Below, piece by piece: positions 8,443 through 16,554 of a DNA stretch of 64,000 nucleotides. Under the pieces are notes generated by a model. It saw only the letters and a list, made by a program, of their open reading frames with translations, had not been told where the DNA came from and made no database searches. Source of the DNA: Fimbriiglobus ruber (lineage in GTDB: Bacteria; Planctomycetota; Planctomycetia; Gemmatales; Gemmataceae); assembly GCF_002197845.1 (NCBI RefSeq), contig NZ_NIDE01000006.1, positions 1 to 64,000 on the forward strand, read 5' to 3'. A program made the position numbers and the translations under genes. Each line of letters begins with the position of its first letter. Position 1 is the stretch's first letter.

Positions 8443-9425
8443 TCAGCCCGACCGGTTCTCCGGATCGGGCGGGCTCACCGGCCGGGCCGCCCGCCGAGCC
8501 CACGCCGCGAACCCGGCCACGACCGCGACCGCGGCGGCCACGAGGGCTTTCAGCCCCGCCGACTTCCCGGCCCAGGCGATCACCCCCTTGATCGCCAACG
8601 GCACCCACCCCAGGTTGCGCAGCCGGGGCGGACCGGCGGGGGGAGCGGCCCCACCCGCCGGCGGGGGCGGGAGCGTCGCGGCTAGCGACGCCGGGGGGTC
8701 GATGACCCGCCCGTCGAACGTCCGGAAGACCAGGTCGTCGATCGCCCACCCGTCCCGGTCGACCAACTGGAAGTACCCGTCGACGGCCACCCTCCGCCCG
8801 ACATCCGGGTCGTGATACCGCCCGTGGAACTCGACCCAGTGGCCGCCGACGGCCGCCGGGGCCGGCCCGTCCCGGGTGACCTCGAACTCGGCTGCCGGAT
8901 CCCCCGTCGGGTCGGCGAACAGGCCCCGGACGAACGGGGCGAACCGCGGGGTCGTGCACCGGCACGCCTCGTCGGCCGTGTCCGCCCGGTTGAACCGGTC
9001 GAACACCTCCCGCGGGGTCGGCCGGCGGACGACCTCGTACCCGAGGTAGCCGACCCCGATCAGCCCAAGGGCGAACAAGACGCGGACGACGACCGGGGTC
9101 CGGGCGGTGGCCGGGGCCGGGCCAGTCGGGGTTGCACCCCCTTGCGGTAGGACCGTTGCCACGGGACGGGCAACCGGAGGGCCGGTTGCCCCATGAGCCG
9201 GGACGGTCGGGGTCCGGTGGGGGCGGGGAACCGGGGCGGCCGGGGCGACCCCCAGGACGGCCCCGACCGGGCTCCACGCCGTCCCCCCGACCGGGCACGC
9301 CGGGGTGTCGGGGTGGACAGTCCCGGCCGCCACCCAGGCGGCCACATGGGCGACCGGGTACGGGCCGGTCGGGACCGGGCCGGTCAGCAGCCAGAGCCCC
9401 GGGCCGGCTCGTTCGACGGGGTCAT
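8443..9425 (-). pseudogene. GYF_2-domain membrane protein, one apparent frameshift near the start
   Basis: The start ATG at 9425 follows CGGAGATGACC. After MTPSNEPARG one base seems missing in a G4 run (near 9402). The continued frame reads LWLLTGPVPTGPYPVAHVAAWVAAG, a GYF_2 (DUF4339-type) domain of about 50 residues. A Pro-rich linker follows, then a TM segment (VVVRVLFALGLIGVGYLGY), an extracytoplasmic NTF2-like-looking domain (FDRFNRADTADEAC...) and a C-terminal hydrophobic segment. The corrected length is 327 residues. It is the first gene of the minus-strand operon. The ligand of the GYF_2 domain is unknown. Confidence 0.65.
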
Positions 9426-9694
9426 GGTCATCTCCGAGAGGGATCGAGCGATGGACCGGACGACCGCTCCCTTCGGGGCGGCCGGCGCCGGCCGGTGAGA
9501 CCGGCCGCGGACCTCTCCGGGGTCCGGCGGCCGTCTGGTTCGAGACGATGGTTCGGATCGCAAGCCGGCCGGGCACACACCCGCGCCGGCCGGGGCGTCA
9601 AGCGGCCCGGTCGGAACGGGAACGGGGTTCCCGGCGAGCGGACATTCGGCGACCGCAAGCCGCCGTTGTGCGAATGGCACGCAGGCATTGTCAT

Positions 9695-9715
9695 TTGACA
9701 CGCAACTAGTGTCAA
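9695..9715. promoter_or_regulatory. inverted repeat operator in the divergent promoter
   Basis: TTGACAC-N7-GTGTCAA is a perfect 7-bp inverted repeat with a 7-bp spacer, 28 bp before the XRE start codon. The left arm contains a TTGACA -35-like hexamer and TATGTT lies about 16 bp after the repeat. It is the natural candidate site for the adjacent XRE protein, controlling itself and the divergent operon. Confidence 0.55.
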
Positions 9716-9742
9716 GCGGGCCGCAGCGTATGTTCGCCCGGA

Positions 9743-10036
9743 ATGGCCACCAAAGCCCAGCACGGGGACGATTACGCCCGCCTGCCGGGGTTCCTCCGGG
9801 ACCTCCGGGAGGCAGCCGGGCTGACCCAGCGGGACCTCGGGCGGGCCGTCGGCCGCCCCCAGAGCTGGGTGTTTAACTGCGAGACCGGGAACCGGCGGGT
9901 GGACGTGACCGAGTTCGCCATCTGGGCGACCGCATGCGGGACCGACCCGCGGGTCGCGTTCGCCCGGTTCCTGGACGCCGGGACCCGTCGCCGGCCCCGG
10001 CCGTCGCCCCCCGCCGACACCGGCCCGGGCGGCTGA
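9743..10036 (+). CDS. XRE-family transcriptional regulator
   Basis: A 97-residue protein. Residues about 13-65 form a helix-turn-helix of the XRE/Cro type (LRDLREAAGLTQRDLGRAVGRPQSWVFNCETGNRRVDVTEF), followed by a short Pro/Arg-rich tail. It is divergent from the GYF_2/MoxR/VWA operon and preceded by a dyad at 9695, so it probably regulates that operon and itself. The size fits a single-domain repressor. Confidence 0.88.
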   Translation: MATKAQHGDDYARLPGFLRDLREAAGLTQRDLGRAVGRPQSWVFNCETGNRRVDVTEFAIWATACGTDPRVAFARFLDAGTRRRPRPSPPADTGPGG

Positions 10037-10118
10037 TCGGTCGGCCGCTCGAGCCGGCCAAACCGTTGCGGGCTAACTCGCGGTCCATCATGAGTTATGC
10101 CCGAACGGCCGCGAGAAT

Positions 10119-10916
10119 TTAGGCGTTCGCGGGGTTCTGACGCCCGGGGCTCGCGGGGCGGCCGCCCAGGGCCTCCCGCACGAGATCGCGGACGTCGTCC
10201 AGGAACCCCTGCCCGAGCATCCAGTCGAGATACCCCGGGTCGGTGCGGGCGACGGCGGCCAGCGGCCGACCGGCGTGCTTGCCGAACGCGAACGTCACCC
10301 GCCCGGCCGCGTCCCGCCGGAACCGCCGGGCGACGTCGACCTCGACCAGGGTCGCGTGCAGGGCGGCCGGCGCCGGCGGCAGCCCGTACGCCCCGACCTG
10401 GGCGTCCAGGACGGCGGCCGCCGCCCGCACGTCGGCGGCCGCCGCGTGGGCCCGCGGGTGGGCTCGCCCGAGGTAGAACTTGACCGCCGCGGTCAAATCC
10501 CGAGGCTCCATCCGGTGATACACGGTCAGGGCGTCGAGGACGGCCCGCCCGCCGACCCGGAACTCGACCCCGGCCCGGGCGAACTCGGCGGCCAGGACCG
10601 GGAGATCAAACCCCGCAATTCCAAACCCGGCCAGGTCGGCGTCGGCCAGGAACCCAGCCAGGCTGCGGGCGATCGCCCGGAACGGCGGGGTGGCGGCCAC
10701 GGCCGCGTCGGTGATCCCGTGGACGGCCGTCGCGGCCGGCGGAATCGGCACCCCGGGGCGGACCCGCTGGTGGCACAACTGGGACCGCCCGTCCGGGGCG
10801 ATCTTGAGGACGGCGAACTCGACGACCCGGTCCCGGGCCGGGTCGACCCCGGTCGTTTCCATGTCGAGGACCGCGAGCGGGCGGGCGAGCGTCAGGGACG
10901 TCAGTCGAACTTGCAA
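10119..10916 (-). CDS. DnaQ-like 3'-5' exonuclease
   Basis: The DEDD exonuclease motifs are all visible: ExoI LDMETTG, ExoII with FGIAGFDLP, ExoIII HAAAADVRAAA. The last 60 residues carry FAFGKHAGRPLAAV...YLDWML, the short C-terminal module often found on exonucleases of this type. I place the start at TTG 10916, which follows GAGGAC; the frame is open to an ATG at 10997, which lacks a ribosome site. The enzyme probably trims 3' ends. It lies next to the clamp-like operon, facing away from the XRE gene. Confidence 0.85.
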   Translation of the reverse strand: MQVRLTSLTLARPLAVLDMETTGVDPARDRVVEFAVLKIAPDGRSQLCHQRVRPGVPIPPAATAVHGITDAAVAATPPFRAIARSLAGFLADADLAGFGIAGFDLPVLAAEFARAGVEFRVGGRAVLDALTVYHRMEPRDLTAAVKFYLGRAHPRAHAAAADVRAAAAVLDAQVGAYGLPPAPAALHATLVEVDVARRFRRDAAGRVTFAFGKHAGRPLAAVARTDPGYLDWMLGQGFLDDVRDLVREALGGRPASPGRQNPANA

Positions 10917-10962
10917 AGTGTCCTCCCCGTGTGGGTATCGCCGGGCGTTCCGGGTGGTTTTC

Positions 10963-11217
10963 TCATCGGCGATCGCATGTCTCGATCCGGCCGGCATCCA
11001 CGGCGCGGCGTGATGGGAAATCCCGCTCGCCGGTCAATGCATCGTGACCGGGCGTGGCTTCGGGCTCGGAGATCGGTGGCGTCATCTTTCGCGTCTCACG
11101 AAGGCCGTCGGCGACCATTCGAGACAACCGATTCAAAAAATCCTCCAGTGCCTGGCGGGCGGCCGGACCGTCGGGCGCCGGCGCGTGTGGATTCGGTTCG
11201 GCCCCGGGGTTTGACAT
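10963..11217 (-). CDS. small hypothetical protein, 84 aa
   Basis: ATG 11217 follows ACCGGAGGTCAGCC. The product has a helical segment (ARQALEDFLNRLSRMVADGLRETRK) and a charged tail. It precedes the exonuclease on the same strand with a short gap, so the two probably share a transcript. No family is recognised. Confidence 0.6.
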   Translation of the reverse strand: MSNPGAEPNPHAPAPDGPAARQALEDFLNRLSRMVADGLRETRKMTPPISEPEATPGHDALTGERDFPSRRAVDAGRIETCDRR

Positions 11218-11243
11218 GGCTGACCTCCGGTAGGTGGTGGAAA

Positions 11244-11283
11244 CGACCCGACCCCGCACGGCGGGCCGTGCGGGGTCGGGTCG
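11244..11283. terminator. 19-bp perfect stem-loop terminator
   Basis: A long GC-rich stem (arms 11244-11262 and 11265-11283, starting CGACCCGACCCC) closed by two bases lies between the end of the interrupted recombinase (stop 11313) and the 84-aa gene. It is the natural transcription end for the recombinase. There is no U-tract on either side. Confidence 0.6.
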
Positions 11284-11312
11284 GGCGATCCTCGGGGAGC
11301 CGAGCGGACCGA

Positions 11313-11417
11313 TCAGTTCGGCCAATTCGGATAACCGGGTCGGGGTTCGAACACGTACCGCGGGTGACGGTGGCGGGCGTTCGACCGTGCCTCCTCGGTC
11401 GGCGGTGAGGTCACTAA
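11313..11417 (-). pseudogene. 3' end of the serine recombinase, cut off by the IS1031-like element
   Basis: Reading from the TTA target duplicate at 11417, the frame VTSPPTEEARSNARHRHPRY continues with VFEPRPGYPNWPN and stops at 11313. It joins in frame to codon L of the main recombinase ORF once the 931-bp insertion and one TAA copy are removed. The HPRYVFEPRP ending is a common terminus of large recombinases of this type, as far as I recall. Confidence 0.8.
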
Positions 11418-12348
11418 GAAACCATCTCAAAATAGGCGTCAACCTAACCCATTGAGGCGGAAGAGTCTACGATACCAGATCAAGGAACACGCTAACTGGA
11501 CTAAGCCCAAATAATTCTTTCCGTTTTTTGCATAACGGACCAAGATGGCTCGGCAACGATTCAGCCAACTCAGGGTACGCTCAACCACCCAACGACGCGG
11601 CTTGCCATCCGGGTGCTTGGCCGTGACCGTTGTCTTCTCCTCGCCGATTCGGCGGATGTGAGGGGTGTATTGGGCCTCACTCGCCGCAGACTGGCCGGAC
11701 GGATTATCGTACGCTTTATCCAAACACAGATGTTGCTCGTGTTCTTTGGGATCCGGCCGCTCGATGACGATCGCCTCGATCGTCGCCTTCAATAACTTCG
11801 CATCGTGTCGATTCGCCCCGTCAATGACCACCCCCAGTGGTCCACCCTGTTCGTCCACCACGATGCTCCGCTTCGTCCCGTTTTTCCCTCGATCCGTTGG
11901 GTTTTTGCCGATGTGGTCGCCGCCGTGACGGGCCTTCCCCATGCACCCGTCAGCGCTCTGCCAGTCCCAATGGACTTGCCCCAGATCATCACATGTCTGG
12001 ACCAGATCCGCCCAGATCTTTTCCATCACACCCAAGCGACACCAGCGTTGATACCAACGGTGAACCGTGCTGTCGTCACCCAGCACCTTGGGCAACGCAT
12101 TCCATTGGCACCCGGTCCGCATCTGGTAGATGATCCCGTTCAGGCACCTACGCCAATCCGCGTGATGCCGACCACGGGGGTCTCGCCGAGGCCAGGCCGC
12201 CGCAAGGATCGGTTCGATCCTCGCCCATAAATCATCGGATACCTCCCAGATCGTCGGAAGGATCGATTCTCTGTCCGCCGTCATACACTCGCTCCGCGAT
12301 TTCCCGTAACCTCCTGCCCTGGTACATTATACTTTCTGAGATGGTTTC
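11418..12348 (-). mobile_element. IS5-family (IS1031-like) insertion sequence, 931 bp
   Basis: The ends are inverted repeats: left GAAACCATCTCAAAAT, right reading inwards GAAACCATCTCAGAAA. The flanks are a 3-bp TAA duplication (11415-11417 and 12349-12351); a TNA duplication is characteristic of the IS1031 subgroup. One complete transposase fills it. It is inserted within the 3' part of the serine recombinase gene. Confidence 0.9.
11439..12284 (-). CDS. IS5-family DDE transposase
   Basis: 281 residues. The N-terminal DUF4096-type helix region has DDLWARIEPILAAAWPRRDPRGRHHADWRRCLNGI. The DDE core shows SADGCMGKA (first D), KRSIVVDEQGGPLGVVIDGANRHD (second D) and WVVERTLSWLNRCRAI with the catalytic Glu. 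Length is normal and the frame is intact, so the copy may be active. It catalyses cut-and-paste movement of the surrounding 931-bp element. Confidence 0.93.
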   Translation of the reverse strand: MTADRESILPTIWEVSDDLWARIEPILAAAWPRRDPRGRHHADWRRCLNGIIYQMRTGCQWNALPKVLGDDSTVHRWYQRWCRLGVMEKIWADLVQTCDDLGQVHWDWQSADGCMGKARHGGDHIGKNPTDRGKNGTKRSIVVDEQGGPLGVVIDGANRHDAKLLKATIEAIVIERPDPKEHEQHLCLDKAYDNPSGQSAASEAQYTPHIRRIGEEKTTVTAKHPDGKPRRWVVERTLSWLNRCRAILVRYAKNGKNYLGLVQLACSLIWYRRLFRLNGLG

Positions 12349-12351
12349 TAA

Positions 12352-14178
12352 GACGTACGGGTCGGAGATCCCGGCCGCCGCCATTTGCCGGTGGAGGTCC
12401 ATCGCCCGTTGGGCCGCCGTCAGCGTTAAGCCGAGCTGCCGGGCCGCGTCCCGCTCCGTCGCCCCGGACGCCCTCAGGGCGACGACACGTTCGCGGAACG
12501 CGGCCCGCTGGGGCGGGTCGAACAGGTCGACGAACAGTTCCCGGCGGACGACCCCCTCCAACCCGCCCGGGAGGAGCGAGGCCAGATCGACGGTGACTCG
12601 CGCCCGGAGAACGAGCGAGCCACCCCCCAGGAGCCGGTACGGCAATAGCTCGAGGCGGGGAATCAGCCGGTTCAGCACCCGACTCAACTCGGGGTCATCG
12701 AAGTCCATCCCCCCGACGGCCGCCCGCGCCCGCGCCTTGAGTTCGGCGACCGGTGGGAGGTCTGGGACCGGGACGGGTCGCCCGCACAGTACCGCTCGAT
12801 CGGCGGCCACATCTCCCTTTCGGGTCTCCAGGGTCCGCAATTTCTCCAGCAGACCCGGACTCTGGCCGACCGCGGCGATCGCCGCGGTCACGTTCTCGAT
12901 CTGGTGAACGAGGGTGTCGAGTTCCCGGTCGAGCCGGGCCCGTTCCGTGTCCCGGGCCGCCGTCCCGGTCGCGATCTGCTCCCGGACCTTGGCCGCGAAC
13001 TCCGCGTCGAACTCGGGCAGAGCCTCCACCATCCCCAGGACGGCGGACACGATCCGCCGGGCGGCCTCCGGGCCGTCGAAACTGACCCCGTTCCAGCATC
13101 GGTAGTCGACCGCCCCCGAACACAGCATGACTTTCCTCCCTCCGGCATATTTGCCCCAGTACACGAATCGCCCACACACGCCACAGACGGCGTGCTGGCC
13201 CGGCCACGTCGTCCGCTTCCGGGGAACTCCGGCCCGCTTATCCGCCCGCCCGTCGTGTTCGCGGGAATAACCCGCATTCCGCCGCGCGAGAAGCGCGATG
13301 ACCCGGTCGTACCGCTCCGGGGCGACGAACGCCAAGTGCGGACAAACCCGCTCGAGCCGTTCGGATTCCGGGGCCGGCACGGTTTTCCGCCGCCCCGTCT
13401 TGTTCACCCGGCGGCTCATTTTCCCGTTCCGTACCCGGACGCCTTTCAAAATCGGGTTCCGGACGGCCTGTGCGAGCAGTTGAGGGTTCCATTGGCGGGA
13501 ACGGACCCACTTACCGGGCGGGACGCCGGTCGCGTTCAGCCAGTCCGACACCTCTCCGAACGAGGCCCCGTCCTCGAGCCGACGGAAGACCTCGTCCCAC
13601 ACCGGCTCGGCCGCGGGGTCCTTGGTCACTTCGGCGTCCGACGTCGCCCCCGGCGGCTTGATGTACCCGTACACGAGGGTCTGAACGACACCCCCCTCGC
13701 GGAACCGCTGACGCAACGTCCGGCGGATGCGTTTGGACGTGTCCGCGTTGCTCGATTCGTGCTTGAACGAGGCGAAGAACGCGCTCATCCGCCACCCGTC
13801 ACTCGCCGTATCGATAGTGTCATTGAGCGCGAGGAAGCGGGTCTCGGCGTCCTCACACTGTTCGCAGAAATCGATCGCCCGGTTCCGGCGGCAGATCCGG
13901 CCGAGATCCTCGACCACGACCAGGTCGTACTCCCGCGATGCGACCGCCTGCTCCGCGCGGAGGAGTTCTTCGCGATCTAGAAGCTCACCACTTCCGCGGC
14001 TCTGGATGTGCGTGAATTCGATCGGACCTGGGTACATTTCGCGAACCCGTTGCTCGCAGAGGGCGATCTGATCGCCGAGGCTTCGGAGATCCTGGTGCAC
14101 GGTACTAATTCGCGCGATGATCAGAACACGAAGAACCCGCCCATTTCGGGGGCGGAGTCCGAGCTCGACAAAACCCAT
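12352..14178 (-). pseudogene. large serine recombinase, tail displaced by an IS
   Basis: ATG 14178 follows GGGAGGCTGAACA. The N-terminal resolvase domain has VLIIARISTVHQDLRSLGDQ with the nucleophilic Ser, and YDLVVVEDLGRICR. The recombinase domain and a zinc ribbon (CGVCGRFVYWGKYAGG...MLCSG) follow, then a coiled coil (ARLDRELDTLVHQIENV). The native protein would be 643 residues; residues after VL(610) lie beyond the IS at 11313-11417. The uninterrupted portion still contains all catalytic parts and ends in IS-derived codons, so partial function is possible. Confidence 0.85.
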
Positions 14179-14220
14179 TGTTCAGCCTCCCAGAGGGAGG
14201 CGCCGAACGCGACCAAGGGT

Positions 14221-14237
14221 TTGGCACAGTGTGCCAA
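14221..14237. promoter_or_regulatory. perfect palindrome upstream of the serine recombinase
   Basis: TTGGCACA-G-TGTGCCAA is a perfect 8-bp inverted repeat 43 bp upstream of the recombinase ATG. It may be an operator or part of the crossover/binding site of the recombinase. No TG or other dinucleotide crossover evidence is available. Confidence 0.4.
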
Positions 14238-14363
14238 TCCCACTGACCATTCCTGAGAATCCGTGACCACCCTTGACTCCTCTTGGTCAGTCGTAACATG
14301 AGGTTGCCATGGGATTTGTAGTCGTTACTACAGCCTGGGCAACCACTTGCGACGACCTTCAAG

Positions 14364-14383
14364 TCGAATCCCTCCCTCTCCGC
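14364..14383 (+). other. tRNA-Ser 3'-end-like sequence, possible integrase attachment remnant
   Basis: TCGAATCCCTCCCTCTCCGC matches the usual 3' quarter (T-loop to acceptor) of bacterial tRNA-Ser, but no acceptor 5' strand or anticodon arm is found upstream. It lies 325 bp downstream of the tyrosine integrase stop (14708), where an att site would be expected, and just before an intrinsic terminator. Reading it as an att duplicate is inference. Confidence 0.35.
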
Positions 14384-14387
14384 TGTG

Positions 14388-14420
14388 AAAGAGCCTGCAT
14401 CCGCAGGCTCTTTCTGTTTC
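14388..14420. terminator. intrinsic terminator
   Basis: An 11-bp stem AAAGAGCCTGC / GCAGGCTCTTT with loop ATCC, followed by CTGTTTC on the plus strand and flanked by A/T on both sides, so it may work in both directions. It could end the tRNA-Ser-like remnant or the integrase transcript. Confidence 0.6.
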
Positions 14421-14470
14421 AGGACTTGTGACACGGCCACCGCGGAACTGAACCCTGTTGTCCCGATTTT

Positions 14471-14660
14471 GTCCGGGGGTCGATCCCTCGTTGTACCCCA
14501 CAAGTCTGCAACGTCTTTCGTAACAAGATGTTGCGGAAACGGCATTCGGAAGGCCCAAATCCGCTTCGCCGTTTGGAAAACGCTTGTTTTCCAGGCCATT
14601 CGGAAGGGGCATTTTCGCTGCTTCCGACTTATGGGGTACAACGAGGGGTCGATCCCGGGA
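14471..14660. repeat. 190-bp element bounded by inverted repeats
   Basis: The arms around TCGTTGTACCCCA (14488-14500) and TGGGGTACAACGA (14632-14644) are inverted copies and similarity extends outwards. The interior carries two direct copies of CATTCGGAAGG (about 14545 and 14597). There is no convincing coding sequence. It looks like a small non-autonomous palindromic element or MITE, sitting between the terminator and the integrase 3' end. Confidence 0.5.
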
Positions 14661-14707
14661 ACAACTGGCAACGACCAGCAACAGCAGGCCAACCACGAAT
14701 CCGTTCG

Positions 14708-14815
14708 TCACGCACCCTCCCGGCCGGCATCGGCTGCCGGCGTGCCCGCCCCGAAGGGGACTTTGCCCATGAAGACTTGCGAGTCCTCGTCGCGCAACTT
14801 GTAGTAGACTGCGGC
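14708..14815 (-). pseudogene. 3' fragment of the tyrosine integrase with the catalytic Tyr
   Basis: Reading from the duplicated target GACTGCGGC (14807-14815), the frame continues the integrase as MAAV-YYKLRDEDSQVFMGKVPFG and stops at 14708. The first Tyr pair follows the GHRSDKSMAAV box, the position of the nucleophile in tyrosine recombinases. It is separated from the rest (21108-22151) by 6.3 kb of nested transposons. Confidence 0.85.
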
Positions 14816-14927
14816 TAGGCTGATCGGAAGGGTGCCCCTAGGCTGATCGGAAGTTGGGCTTGTCGTGGATTATTCTTGCGGTTCTACTTCCGGGAATTGT
14901 TTCCCGTTGGTCGGGCACGAGGCGGGC

Positions 14928-16480
14928 ATGGCGACCGCAACGGCATTCCATACCCCACCCCGGATTCTGATCCCCAAACTGGTCCGCTCGCGGGACGCCT
15001 GGAAGGCGAAAGCGACCGCCCGCAAGGCCGAGCGGAAAGCCCTGACCATTCGCGTCCGCGATCTGGAGGCCTCCCGCGCCGGACACCGGGCGCGGGCCGA
15101 GCAACTCCAGGAGCGCGTCACCCAGCTCGAGCAGCAACTCGCCGCCGCCCGCCGCCCGACTTCGGAACCACCGGCGGGCCCACCGCCGGCGCCTCAAAAA
15201 AACAGGACCGGCCCCGGGGTGGGCAGTACGACGTCGCGGTCATCGCCCTCGCCGTAACGTTAGTGCGGCAGGCCGGCTTGTCGTTCCGCGGGACGGCGGC
15301 CGCTCTCGCCGTCTTCGCGACCGCGGGTGACACCGACCGGACCCCCTCCGCCACCACCGTTCGCGCGTGGGTCCTGCGGTTGGGCTACGCCCACCTGACC
15401 CGACCGCTGTCCCACGACCACCGCTGGGTGTGGTTGATCGACCACACGCTGCCAATCGGCGCGACCAAGCTGTTCGTCATCGTCGGGGTACCGCTCGACC
15501 ACGTCCCGTTCGGCGTCCGCCCCCTGCAACTCGCCGACCTCCACCTCGTCGCGATGGTGCCGATGGCGACGTCGAACCAGGAGCGGGTGGCCGACGCGTT
15601 GGAGGTGGCCGTCGCCCGGACCGGGGTGCCCCACCAGATCGTGGCCGACGGCGGGTCGGATTTGCAACGGGGGATCGACCGCTTCCGGGACCAGCATCCG
15701 CAGACGGTGTCCGTCCCGGATGCCGCCCACCATGCGGCCAACCTGCTGAAGTACTACTGGGCGAACGACCCCCAGTGGGCCGCGTTCACCCGGCGGATGA
15801 CCGAGACGGCCGCGACCATCCGCCAGACCCGTGCGGCGCATCTGCTGGCCCCCAAGCTGCGCAACAAGGCGCGGTTCCTGAGCGCCGGGACGTTCGTCCG
15901 CTTCGGCCGGCTCGTGCTGCGGAGGTTACGGGATGCGGCCCCGGACGCCGACGTGGTCCGGCATTACGCCTGGGTGTCGGAGTACGCGAACGCCGTGCAG
16001 GCGTGGGGCGAGCAGCACGACCTCGTCCGCGCGATGCTGGATCAGGTGCGGGTGGACGGACTGTTCACCCGGGGCGAAGCCGCGCTCGACGACACGTGGG
16101 ACCGGTTGGGCGTCAGCGACCACCCGACGACCGCGGCCTTGCGGAATCGGTTGCGGGCGTACGTGGGGCGGTACGGCCGTGGGTTGCCGGTCGGGGAACG
16201 CCTGGTCGGATCGACGGACGTGTTGGAATCCGCGTTCGGAGTCCAGAAGCGGCTGTCCCGGGACCAATCCCAGAGCGGCCTGACGGTATTGAGTGCCGGT
16301 CTGGGCGCATTGCTGGGGGAGGTGACGCCGGAGCAGATGCGGGCCGAGATCGATCGCGTCCCGGAGAAAGCCGTGAACAACTGGGCCGCCCGAACCTTCG
16401 GGAAAACCGTGCAATGGCTCCGTCGCCGATTCGTGAATCCGGGCCCATGCACGACTAACGGCGAACCAAATCCGGGATGA
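14928..16480 (+). CDS. DDE transposase made by -1 frameshifting (transposon A)
   Basis: The first frame, from ATG 14928 after a GAGG site, gives MATATAFHTPPRILIPKLV and a 70-residue coiled coil (RVRDLEASRAGHRARAEQL), ending at 15257. At 15197-15203 the heptamer A_AAA_AAC lies exactly in phase for a -1 slip into the second frame. That frame continues with QYDVAVIALAVTLVRQAG and the DDE core: WLIDHTLPIG (D), IVADGGSDLQRG (D), VLESAFGVQKRL (E). It ends at 16480. The fusion is about 517 residues. Programmed frameshifting is inferred from the slippery site and the split. Confidence 0.85.
15197..15203 (+). promoter_or_regulatory. -1 programmed frameshift heptamer, transposon A
   Basis: A_AAA_AAC is in the zero-frame codon phase (AAA AAC), the classic X_XXY_YYZ site. 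The downstream GC-rich sequence (GACCGGCCCCGGGG) can fold and may act as a stimulator. The same heptamer is kept at 18287-18293 in the A' copy. Confidence 0.75.
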
Positions 16481-16554
16481 ACCCTCGCACCTCAAAAGAC
16501 CGACTTCCGATCAGCCTAGGGTGCCCCTGTAGATTTTGGGGTTTGGTACGGGAT

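Larger units (their letters stand above)
14839..16518 (+). mobile_element. transposon A, intact copy, inserted in the left repeat of B
   Basis: 1,680 bp with perfect 16-bp inverted ends TAGGCTGATCGGAAGT, flanked by the 9-bp duplication GGGTGCCCC (14830-14838 and 16519-16527). The target is the terminal repeat of transposon B. It encodes a transposase in two overlapping frames. I could not assign the IS family; the 9-bp target and coiled-coil plus DDE layout are the best descriptors. Confidence 0.9.

Noticed and set aside
6242-9298. A 1,018-residue frame spanning the MoxR region on the minus strand
   Set aside because: Only the part from 8230 has coding character; the rest is Arg/Pro-rich read-through of other frames and the G-tract.
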